Below, piece by piece: positions 22,864-33,119 of a stretch of 55,845 bases of DNA. Every line of letters begins with the position of its first letter. The stretch's first letter is position 1. The notes under the pieces are model-generated. The model searched no databases. It had not been told where the DNA came from and worked only from the letters and a program-made list of their open reading frames with translations. The position numbers and the translations under genes were made by a program. The DNA is from Cochliopodium minus (Eukaryota; Discosea; Himatismenida; Cochliopodiidae): NCBI GenBank assembly GCA_024220525.1, contig JAMYWO010000157.1, positions 1 to 55,845 on the forward strand, in the 5' to 3' direction.

Positions 22864-23118
22864 TTTTTTTTTTTTTCTTTGAAAATTTGATTTTTCTTTT
22901 TTTGTTTTATTTCATTCACAATTGTTGTTGTTAAGGAAAGTTTTGTTTAATAATTTCTGTCAAGAATGAACAAAGTAAACATCCCAAAATTATAAAAAAA
23001 AATGATAGAATCATATTCAGAACTTTGGTAGATCTTTGAACAAACTCACATGTGAATTTTTGGTTTTATCTTTCAAGAAATGGGATTGATTTTTACAAAA
23101 CAATAAATTTTAATTTTT

Positions 23119-24245
23119 TTAATTTGAATCTCTCTTTCTTTTCTTATTTTCATCTCCTTCAGTTTCATTATTTTCATTTGGAGTTATTTTTGGTTTGTTG
23201 TAAACCTTTGTATTTTGTGTAAAATTGATGATAAAAAGATTGATCAAAGGTTTGGGGATCTTCATTCTAAAATGTTTGAAAACCAACAAAATTTGAAAAA
23301 TAATTTTCTTGAAAATAACAGGGAAAAGTTTGTGTCTTTCTCTGTTCCATATGGAATTACCTTCTTCATAATCTTTCAAAAGAGAAGTGAATTCTTCATT
23401 AAATTTCAAATATTCTTTGAGTTTTTGCAAATCAAAAATTTTGGCACCATAATAAAAAAGAAACAAAAGAGTTTGGAAGTTAGGATTGAATTCTATCGAA
23501 TTAAAAACCAAGTCATCACCACACAAACTAGGATCAGCTCCATAAACGAGAAGGAGTTTTTTTTTAATGAGTTTTTTTTCTCTATTGAAGTATCCACTAT
23601 GAATTTCCAAAGGATACTTTCCATCAAGAGCTTTGAGATTGGGATCGGCACCATGCTCCAAACATAACTTCAACAAGTATGGATGTTCTAGTTTATGTAA
23701 GCACGAATGTCCATCTATGTTTGTCATATTTATTTTTGCTCCGTTTTCAAGGATTTTTAAGTAGATCGGATCTTCATTTCCTTCTTCAAGGGTGCTCTCA
23801 ATTTCTTGGGAGAAAAATCTGATCCACAATGGAGTTTTTATGTAATCTTGCGCATTTAAATCTGCTTTCATTTCTATCAATAGATGGATGAATTTGTGAT
23901 ATTTCTTGTTGTTTTTATCCATGTATCTATAATTCAGATAATTGTCCAGATATCCCTTGGTATTCATATCTGCTTTGTTTTTTATCAAACATTTTATAAC
24001 CTCGGTATTTATTGTTCTCTTATCTAACATCACATCAATACAATTTTTATTATTGTGAGTATAATTTGGATCTCCCTCTTTTATATTGTCAATATGATTT
24101 TTAAATTTGGAATTTTAAAAGTGTTTTATAATTTAATGTTTATAATTTTACTTTGTTTGATCAATGATGTCATTAATTTAATGTCTATAGTTTTGATACA
24201 GGCATTATGAAGTTTAATTGATAGTGATTCAGAATCCTCTTTCAT
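23119..24245 (-). CDS. Ankyrin-repeat protein, family 2 (MLDKRT subgroup)
   Basis: Exon 24245-24152 (MKEDSESLSIKLHNACIK) joins 24077-23119 across a 74-bp intron, giving KQKGDPNYTHNNKN. Units include IKNKADMN, IEMKADLN, LENGAKIN, LEHGADPN and LVYGADPS. The tail NSIWNRERHKLFP, then IPKPLINLFIINF, ends DENKKRKRDSN. It is closest to the broken copy at 20751 and the edge copy at 54914, so this subgroup is spread over at least 32 kb. The next gene upstream ends only 62 bp from this ATG. Confidence 0.85.
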
Positions 24246-24307
24246 TTTTTATTTTTTTTTTTGGAATTTTCAAAATATTCGAAAAAATTTTTTTATAAAT
24301 ATATAAT

Positions 24308-25471
24308 TTAATTTGAATCTCTTTTTCTTTTCTTATTTTTATCTCCTTCATTTTCATCTTTTTCATTTTGAATTGTTTTAGGTTTGTTGTAAACCTTTGT
24401 ATTTTTTGTGAAATTGATGATGAAAAGATTGATCAAAGGTTTGGGGATTTTCATTTTAAAATGTTTGAAAACCAACAAAATTTGAAAAATAATTTTCTTG
24501 AAAATAACAGGAAATAGTTTGTGTCTTTCTTTGTTCCAAATGGGATTACCCTCTTCAAAATCTTTCAAAAGAGAAGTGAAATCGTCTCCAAGATGATTGC
24601 CCAAAGACTCTCGGAGTTTCTTGATATCGATTCTCGCTTGACTATAATAAAGAAAGAACAAGAGGGTTTGGAAATTAGGATGATTGTATTTGGAATTCAT
24701 GATTCTATAAAGAAGATCCTTAGATGCAAGACCAACATCAGCACCATAAACAAGAAGCAACTTCAAACAAACATTCTGGTCCGAATGTATTCCGCAGAAA
24801 TCGGAGGAAAAGTTATCCATGGGATACCATCCATCAAAGGTTTTGTGATTGGGATCTGCTCCATTCTCCAACAAAACTTTCATGAGATCAGGATTGGTGG
24901 TGATATGCAGGCCTGATTTTCCATTTTGGTCCAAAAGATTGACATCTGCTCTTCCTTCGATCATATATTTCGTTAATATATCTTTTTGATTGTTATGTTC
25001 GCTCATGTAATCTATCCAGAAAGGATTTTTTGTATTTTTTATGAGGAAATTCGTATCTATCCCTTTCTTTATCAGCAGTTGAATGAAACCATAATATTTC
25101 GAATTTTTCAGGTAATAATATCTATCGTGTTCATTGAGGTAATATTTCTGGAGATAATTATCATTATTTTTATCTTTATGATTCACATCTGCTTTATGAT
25201 CAATCAATAATTCGATCAAATTCAAATTAATTGTTCTTTTGGATAATACAACATCTATGCAACTCCTATCATCAACTATAATATTTGGATCTGCTTCTTT
25301 AATTCAAAAATAATATCAAAAAAAGAAATAAATAAAGGTATAATAGAAAATAAATTTTTTACTATTTTTGAGGAGATTCTCAATGTTTTCAAGATCAGTT
25401 TTGTCTGATAATTCTTCATAAAGTTTTTCAGTGATATCTTTTTCTTTTTTGTTAGGAGATTTTTTTCTCAT
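24308..25471 (-). CDS. Ankyrin-repeat protein, family 2
   Basis: Exon 25471-25363 (MRKKSPNKKEKDITEKLYEE) joins 25296-24308 across a 66-bp intron at the conserved position before ADPN. Units IDHKADVN, IEGRADVN, LENGADPN and LVYGADVG are visible. The tail is complete: NPIWNKERHKLFP, IPKPLINLFIINF and NKKRKRDSN. The protein is very close to the truncated genes at 14935 and 25523, whose sequences it overlaps. Intergenic distances to both neighbours are about 50-60 bp. Confidence 0.85.
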
Positions 25472-25522
25472 TTTTTTTTTATTTATTTTTCTTTGAAAAA
25501 TTAATTTTTTGAATTATTTTTT

Positions 25523-25981
25523 TTAATTTGAATCTCTTTTTCTTTTCTTATTTTTATCTCCTTCATTTTCATCTTTTTCATTTGGAGTTGTTTTAGGTTT
25601 GTTGTAAACCTTTGTATTTTTTGTGAAATTGATGATGAAAAGGTTGATCAAAGGTTTGGGGATCTTCATTTTAAAATGTTTGAAAACTAACAAAATTTGA
25701 AAAATAATTTTCTTGAAAATAACAGGAAATAGTTTGTGTCTTTCCCTGTTCCAAAGGGAATTGCCTTCTTCATAATCTTTCAAAAGAGAAGTGAAATCGT
25801 CTCCAAGATGCTTGCCCAAAGACTCTCGGAGTTTCTCGGGATCGATTCTCGCTTGGCTATAATAAAGAAAGAACAAGAGAGTTTGGAAATCAGGATGATT
25901 GTGCTTGGATTTCATGACTTTGTAAAGAAAATCATCATGAAGAAGTCGAAGATCAGCACCATAAACAAGAAGCAATTTCAA
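25523..25981 (-). CDS. Ankyrin-repeat protein, family 2, 5' part cut by N
   Basis: The frame opens at the N in LKLLLVYGADLRLLHDDF and runs through NSLWNRERHKLFP and IPKPLINLFIINF to the RKRDSN end. Its overlap with the gene at 14935 (which lacks precisely the 3' part) is nearly identical in DNA. The two partial genes could be separate recent duplicates or the same locus split by assembly. Confidence 0.8.
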   Translation of the reverse strand: MKLLLVYGADLRLLHDDFLYKVMKSKHNHPDFQTLLFFLYYSQARIDPEKLRESLGKHLGDDFTSLLKDYEEGNSLWNRERHKLFPVIFKKIIFQILLVFKHFKMKIPKPLINLFIINFTKNTKVYNKPKTTPNEKDENEGDKNKKRKRDSN

Positions 25982-25982
25982 N
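25982..25982. other. Single-N assembly gap before PAN2
   Basis: The N cuts the ankyrin gene on its left inside a codon run and abuts a simple T-rich repeat on its right, beyond which PAN2 starts in the middle of its propeller. The N-terminal exons of PAN2 and the start of the ankyrin gene are both missing. Reads probably collapsed in the repeat. Confidence 0.85.
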
Positions 25983-26103
25983 TATTTTTTATTTTTTATT
26001 TTTTATTTTTTATTTTTTATTTTTTATTTTTTATTTTTTATTTTTTATTTTTATTTTTTGTTTTTTATTTTTTATTTTTTATTTTTTATTTTTTATTTTT
26101 TAA
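25983..26103. repeat. Simple repeat, TTTTTA-type units
   Basis: About 120 bases of near-perfect ATTTTT units, with occasional shorter or G-containing units. It is the intron upstream of the first visible PAN2 exon. Such arrays recur through the introns of this window. This one directly adjoins an assembly N. Confidence 0.9.
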
Positions 26104-26112
26104 TTTTTAAAG

Positions 26113-28756
26113 ATTCTTTCAGAGATGTGAATTACAAGATATGTCAGCAGGAAACGAGACATACCAAGTAGAAACAAACGGAAACATGTTGACGAGCATC
26201 TCCAACTCTTCCTCAGGAGAATGCACCGTGTTCGGAGACAGCGCCGGCGTGTTGCACTTCTGGAGTGACCAAGAGGAGACAGAAAACATGAGATCCAACA
26301 CCTATTCAAGGCCTTTCGAATCAGTAAACCAATTCACAAGCAAAAAAAACCATTCCAACAAAAATGACTTAAATAATAATAATGTTAAAAATAATAATCT
26401 TAATCTTAATAATAATATTAATAATATTATTGATTTTAATCACATTAAAATTAATAATGAAAATGATAATCTTCATGTTGATACTGAAAAAAAAAAATTG
26501 AATGAAAATGAAAATGAAAGCTTAGATGTTAGTGGAGGAGGTTTGCAAAACTGTTCCCTTTCTTCAGACTGGCCTTCTGACTTGTGGGTGTATGTGGGTC
26601 ATGACGACAAGCCTGTGGATATCAACAATTTTACTGATTTGAAGATTATTGACTTTTTGACTTATGCTCCTCGTCCCAAGAACTTGAGAAGGAACCTTGG
26701 TAAACCAAAATTATTTTTCAATATTTGAAATAATTTTTATTTTTTTATGAATTGATTAATTTATTTTTTATAGATTTATTTATTTAGTATATTTTGTAAT
26801 TTTTTATTTTCATTTTATTTTTTATTTTTTACTTATTTTTAATTTATTTTTATTTTTGGTTTTTTATTTTTTATTTTTTATTTTTTATTTTTATTTTTTT
26901 TCTCAAGCACCAACAAGGCCTCTCACTATTTTCGCCAACCCCAAAGAAAAGAAGACCAAAGAGAAAAACTCCCCCTCAAAGAAACAAATTGAGTCCGCTT
27001 CCTACACTTTTGAATTTGATCCCTCAGACAAAGTCCGACCATCCAAAATTTATCGTAAAATGTTGATTGATCATTCTTCTAAAAGTGGTATTGAAGGATT
27101 TAAGTTTGAGTAAATATTTTTATTTTTATTCATTTTTTATTTTTTATTTTTTATTTTTATTTTTCATTTTATTTTCATTTTTTTTTTAATTCACCTATTC
27201 TAATAATTCCTTTTTTTATAGTATTTGATTTAATATTTTTAGCTTCATTTTCCCATATTAATTTTTATTTTTTAGAGAAACGTTCTACAGTTTTTTTTAT
27301 TTTTTAAATTGTTTTTATATTTTGATTTCATAATTATTCATTCATCTTTTTATTTTTATTTTATTTTTCATTTTAATTTAAGATTTAGTAAATTCATTTT
27401 TTGATTTTTTTAAAAGGAATTATAATGCTACTGGATTTGTTGGATTGGAAAACACACTTGAAAACAGTTACACAAACTCAGTGTTGCAGATATTCAACAA
27501 CATACCCTGGTTTTCCAACTTTGTGAGGAACCATTTCTGCGAAAACCAGTTTTGCATCACTTGTGAACTCTCTCATCTCTTCGATCTCTTGAGTGATTCT
27601 AACTTGGCTTGTCATTCTTCCAACTTTTTGAGGTGTTTAAAGCAAAATAGTGAAGGTAAAAAAAAAACTATTTTTTATTTTTTAAATTTATTTTTATTTT
27701 TTGATGAATTTTTTTAAATTATTAATTATTTTTTTATTATTTATTATTTTTTATTTTTAAATTTTTATTTTTAAAATTTAAAACTCCAATAAATTTTTAT
27801 AATTTTAAATTGAACTTTTTTTTATTTATTTATTATTTATTATTAATTATTCAATTTTTTATCATAGTTTATTTTTAAATTAAATTATTAACAATTTATT
27901 TTTTAAATTTTATTTTTGTTTTTAAATTTTTTAATAATTTAAATTAATTTTAAATTGAACTTTATTTATTATTATTTATTTATTTTTTATTTTTTTTATT
28001 ATTCTTAATTATTCAATTTTTTTTTTAAAAGCTGAGAAACTTGGTTTGAATGATCCTAACCAATTCACAACAACTTCTAAACAAATTAAACTGATTCAAG
28101 ACTTGACAATGTTTCTTCTCAAACAAGTCTCCATGGAAACCACAGACTTGTAAAAAATAAAAAAATATTTGATAGTTCAAAAAAAAATAACATTTAAAAA
28201 ACATTTAAAAAATAAAAAATAAAAAAACTAAATATTTAAATTTTTAAAAAAATTTTTTAAAAGGACAAGCAATGAAGAAAACTACATAGAGAAGATTTTT
28301 GCCACTAATCTCATTAATGAAACAAAATGCCAAAAGTGTGGAGATGTGGTCGCCCAAGAGAAGAAAATCTTCAGTGTGGATCTCGTTTATCCTTCTGGAA
28401 AAAACACTCCCTCTTTCGCTACCATCCTAAGAAACAGTTTGCACTACAGGTAATCAAAAAAAAACATTTTTTGAACATTTTTTTATTGAAAATTTTTTTT
28501 AATTTTTTTAAATTTTTTTTATTTTTACTTTCAAAGTTATGAAAAACAGTCATGGTGTTTAAAATGCCAGAAAAACTCACAATTCGTCAACAAACAGTAC
28601 ATCAAGAAACTCCCGCACATGCTGATCATCAACAGCGGCCTCTCCAACGAAAACGCCAACTACCACCAGTTCTGGCACACTCCCACCCCCAAACCCAATC
28701 TCAATAACAATCTTTCTAATAACAATAATAACAATAATAACAATATTAATAACAAT

Positions 28757-28803
<47 letters not shown>

Positions 28804-28861
28804 TAATAATAATAATAATAACAATATTAATAACAATATTAATAACAATATTAATAACAAT

Positions 28862-28892
<31 letters not shown>

Positions 28893-31054
28893 ATAATAAT
28901 AACAATAACAATTCTAATAATAATTCTCCTAATAAAAATTCAAAGAAAAACTCTAAAAATTTTAATTCTCATTTGAATCCCACTTCTCATTCTCATGTCA
29001 GTGCTCCCAATTTAACTACCCACCCTACCAATAATCCTACGAATACGATTGCCACCCCGGGTCAGAACCAGAGTAAGGACGAGCATTGGCTTCCCTTTCG
29101 CATTTCCGTCAAGGCTTCGAATGACCAGGTCGACATCCAAGAGTTGTCCGAACAAAACCATAAAATAACTTCTAATCAATATCAATTAACTGTAATTTTA
29201 TTTTAATTTTTTATTTTTAATGATTATTTTTTATGATTATTTTTTTATTTTCATTTAGTGATTTTTTTTAATTTTTTATTTTATTTCCATTTTTATTTTC
29301 TTATATTTACTTTTTAATGATTATTTTATTATTTATTATTTTCCTTTTATTTTTTGATGAATTTATTTGTTAATTTATTTTTGATTATTTTTTAAATTAT
29401 TTTTAAAGTTATTTGAATTATTTACTGATTAAATTAACTAAATTTTTTTTAAAGGCGATTTTGTGCCACATTGGGGACACAAGCAAAAAAGGAGAGGAGA
29501 ACTTGAACCACTTTGTTTCCCACATAAAAACAAAGTGTCCCAAAACAAACGAGAAAGGATGGTTCCTCTTCAATGACTTCCAAATCGTTCCCACAAGCAA
29601 GAGCCAAGTCATCAAGTTCAACACTTTCTACAAAGTAAAAAATTTAATTTTGTTATTTTTTATCAATCTTTTTTTATTTTAAATATTAAATTGTAATATT
29701 TAAATTATTTTTTTTAATTTAATTTCTTTTTTTCATTTATTTTTTTATTTATTAATTAAGTCAAAGATTTATTATTTTTTAATTGAATATTTTTTTTTAT
29801 TAAATATTTTTTACATTCTTTTTTTAAATTGATTATTTTGATTATTTTTTGATTAATTTTTTAAAACATTTTTTTTTATATTTTATTTGTAGAATCCTTG
29901 TATCTTGTTTTACACATCATTGGATTTGAAAAACAACAACCAAATACCTCCAATAAACATAGACAACAGACTTAAGTTTGGAAGAGAAAGATTTCTGTCC
30001 CCCAACCCCATCTCCCACCTCTCCGACATTCCAGAAAAAGAAAAGAAAAATTTTTTTGATCTCAAAGACGAAGATCTTCCCAAAAGCGGAGATATTTTAG
30101 CCATTGATTCGGAGTTTGTAAGCTTCAAAAATGAGGAAATTATAGATTTGAAAGATGGAACATTTTTTGTTAAATCTCCTATAAATTTGGGTAGATCTTT
30201 ATTTTTATTATTATTCATACATTAATTTTTTATTTTTATTTTCTTTTTATTTCTTATTTATTTTTTAATTGAATATTTTTTTTAATTAAATATTTTTTTT
30301 ATTTAATGTAATTATTTTTATTTTTAAATTATTTTTTTTACATTTTTACTTCATTTTATTTTTATTTTCAACAGGATTGGCTAGAGTGAGCGTTTTGAAA
30401 GAAGATGGAACAAAAATCTTGGATGACTTCATTTATGCACCTACCCTTGTCGTGGACTACTTGACGAGATACTCTGGAATCAACGAAGGTGATCTGCATC
30501 CCAAAACCTCTCCTTTCGTTGTCACCAGTTTAAAAGTGAACAAAAAAATTTATTTTAATTTTTTAATTTAAATTTAAATTTTTCAATTTAATTTTTAATT
30601 TTTAATTTTAATTTCTTAATTTTTCAATTTAATTTTTCATTTAATTTTTTTAATTTTTATTTAGAGATGCAGGCAAAAGTTGAGATATTTGATTTCTATT
30701 GGATGTAAGTTTGTTGGTCATGGTCTTAAAAAAGATTTCAACATCATGAATATCCACGTACCCAAAGAGCAAGTCTTGGACACCGTGGAAATCTTCCACA
30801 AACCTCGTTCTAGAAAGATTGCTCTCAGATTTTTGGCCTCCTACCTTTTAAATCTTGAGATTCAGTCTTCTAACCATGATAGTATTGAAGATGCTTTAAC
30901 TGCTTTAAAGGTTTACAAGAAATATGAAGAGTTGGAGAAACAAGGAAAGTTTGCAAAGACTTTGGAGAAGATTTATAGTGAAGGTGAGAGGTTTGACTGG
31001 AAGTCTTCTCATCAAAGGGAGAAAGACCTCAACAATTCTTTCAACAAAAACTAG
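26113..31054 (+). CDS. PAN2: PAN2, poly(A)-nuclease catalytic subunit, N-terminus missing
   Basis: Ten exons are readable: 26113-26699, 26908-27109, 27417-27655, 28032-28149, 28264-28449, 28537-29191, 29455-29634, 29893-30190, 30375-30535 and 30665-31054 (TAG). About 1,000 residues remain. In order: last blades of the WD propeller (YQVETNGNMLTSISNSSSG, then FGDSAGVLHFWS), the PAN3-binding linker, a UCH-like domain (GFVGLENTLENSY) with Thr where active enzymes have the catalytic Cys, zinc-type CxxC pairs (CQKCG, CLKCQ), and a DEDD exonuclease (LAIDSEF; GHGLKKDF; HDSIEDALTAL). PAN2-PAN3 shortens mRNA poly(A) tails in the cytoplasm. Two Asn-rich insertions interrupt it, a long one within the UCH-like region at 28711-28930. 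The missing start is due to the N at 25982. Confidence 0.92.
28711..28930 (+). repeat. AAT/AAC repeat coding for poly-Asn inside PAN2
   Basis: A run of AAT and AAC codons with interspersed ATT gives about 70 Asn residues with occasional Ile. It stays in frame with the flanking PAN2 sequence. A similar run at about 3800-3872 (minus strand) lies in the Cbl-like linker. Confidence 0.9.
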
Positions 31055-31138
31055 AAAAAAGAAAAAAAAATTAAAAAATTGAAAAATCATCTTTAAAAAA
31101 AATAAAAATATTAAATTAAAAATAAAATTAAAAAAAAA

Positions 31139-32759
31139 TCATTTTAATTTTGAATAAATCTCTTTGAAATTGAACAAATAGTTTACAATATCAAAATTGT
31201 TTGTAGTACAACTGATAGGTATTTCATTTTTGACAATCTTCAACAAAGATAAAAACTTTAAAGAAAAAAGAGAATGTTTGAGAGAAACATCAAAAATGGA
31301 TTTTGAAAACAACAAACAAAATTTTTGGGAATACTTCTTAGCAAAAGAGTTTTTGGTGACAATAGAATAATTGAAAAAAATCTCAATAAAATTTTTGTTT
31401 GTGCTAAAAAAATAAGGATGGTTTTGAGGATTATTGGCAATAATAAAAGCAGACAAACAAGCGTAAGATTGAACTTCAATGTTTGTAGAATGAATTGCAT
31501 CACAATAAAAATCAATGGCAGAGTAGACATGAAGCTTATCTTCTTCAATCAGTTGTTTTTCTTGTTGTTCATCAAGATTCAAGAAGAGATTCAGGTTGTT
31601 GAAAAAGTTTTTCTCTTCCAAAATAGACAATGAACTTTCAACTAATGACAAGTTAGCTAACACTGAAATTGCTCTAAATCTTTAAAAAAAAAAATGAATA
31701 AAAATGAATGTGAAATTAATTATTTTTTACTGAATGTATAATATTTGCTTTTCTTTAATGTTTTTAAGACTCGTTATTTTGAGAGAATCAATAACCTTTT
31801 AAAAAATAATAAAAATAAAAATAAATAAAAATAAAAAATAAAATAAAATTTTTTACACCCATTTTGATCATTTCTGGGACATTTTCTTTATGAGAGGCAA
31901 TTTTTTGAAGAGAACCAATGATTATTTCGTAGCATTGTTCCTTCATCTCAATCTTTTCGAGCATTTCAAGGAGCTTGGGAACAAAAACTATCGATTTCTG
32001 CTTTACACTTTCAAAAGAAGTTATTTGAAGGAGTGTCCCCAAAGAACATTTCTATTTATTAAACATTAATTTATTGTATACTGTAATGTAAAATTATATT
32101 CTAAATTGAATTGAAAAACATTCACATGATGGGAAATTTTTTTTTTCTTTTTGAATATTTGTCTGGATATCCAGACACATATTATTTAACACTATAAAAA
32201 AACCATTCATCTCTATGTTGGAGATATAATTTTTAATTTACAATTGATATTACATACAGTGTATTGTGATTCGCATAATTAAGAAAATTATTTTACTTAA
32301 GCACATCAAACATAAAATAATTAACCAATTATTTTGATATGATATTGTTATAAAAACTCAAATCCATTTAATATTCATTCTATGCAAAATGGTTGATGTT
32401 TGATTGAAAATATTTTAGATTAAATATATTTGCTTACCAATTCATCGAGTGTGGATAGGGCATCATTGTAATGTTTCACAAGAATATCAAAAACACCAGA
32501 ATCAACCACTCTTTCTCTGTTTATTTTGATATCTCCGAAATTCCAAAGGGCCGTCCATGCATCTATCATCACAATACCCCTTCCCCTCTTCCCTGAGCAA
32601 TATTCAAGCAATATTTTCAATCCATCTAGACGAGAAAAACTTTCCCTTAATTTCCTTCCCTCTTCTTTATTCCATGTTCGAATAAAATGGTAGTTTAAGA
32701 GATTGAATATACCCTCTATAATATCTTTATTTTCTCCATAGGACAGATTATACACCAAT
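31139..32759 (-). CDS. ARM/HEAT-type helical repeat protein, 5' end unresolved
   Basis: Four minus-strand exons join in phase: 32759-32438, 32051-31857, 31795-31731 and 31679-31139 (TGA stop), about 373 residues. Armadillo-like helices are visible, such as DAWTALWNFGDIKINRERVV followed by SGVFDILVKHY, then CYEIIIGSLQKIASHKENVP, then ISVLANLSLVESS. The second intron (32052-32437) holds a dispersed repeat. Exon 1 opens at an acceptor (LVYNLSYGENKDIIEG), so an upstream exon with the start codon is needed; a short ATG-containing piece near 32830 does not fit in phase and I leave it out. ARM proteins bind other proteins; the specific type is not recognised. Confidence 0.7.
32131..32298 (-). mobile_element. 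MITE-like dispersed repeat, copy 1
   Basis: This 168-bp stretch in an ARM-gene intron is the reverse complement of 51253-51415 along its whole length. Shared blocks include TTATGCGAATCAC, ATACACTGTATGTAATATC and TATATCTCCAA. It holds a perfect 16-bp palindrome, GTCTGGATATCCAGAC (32161-32176). There is no coding capacity. Size, palindromes and dispersed opposite orientations suggest a non-autonomous DNA element, though terminal repeats and target duplications are not clear. Confidence 0.6.
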
Positions 32760-32761
32760 CT

Positions 32762-33119
32762 TTTAAAAGGAAATGTGATTAAATAATTTTATTATATTTA
32801 CAATTAAAATACACTTCCATATCCAATTCCATTTTATATTCCAAATATTCTTTTTTTTTTTTTTTTCAAAGTGAAAATAATAGAATAACACAAAATTTCA
32901 AAAAAAATTTGAGAAATATCAACTTTTAATAAAGGTGCATCTACTTTCAAATTTGAATTGAAAGTGATAAATTTAAAGAGTTTATCAAAAATAAAATATT
33001 CCACTAAAGTTATAAAATAGAAAAAATTCTGAGTTGGATATTTGAGTTATTAGTTTTGAAAATCTGTTTTAAATGAGCAAGCATTTATTGAACTTAAATA
33101 TAATTTAAAAAAAAAAAAA
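32762..33119. other. Spacer between the ARM gene and the receptor gene
   Basis: About 350 A/T-rich bases lie between two divergent genes. A T-run at about 32852 and long A-runs before the receptor ATG are the only patterns. The first exon of the ARM gene may lie here but could not be fixed. Confidence 0.5.

Noticed and set aside
25983-26103. Regular T-rich units considered as a CRISPR-like or satellite array
   Set aside because: Units are 5-7 bases with no spacers; it is a simple intronic repeat like many others in this window.
28660-28911. Poly-Leu open frame on the minus strand
   Set aside because: It is the antisense of the poly-Asn run in PAN2 and has no independent coding signal.
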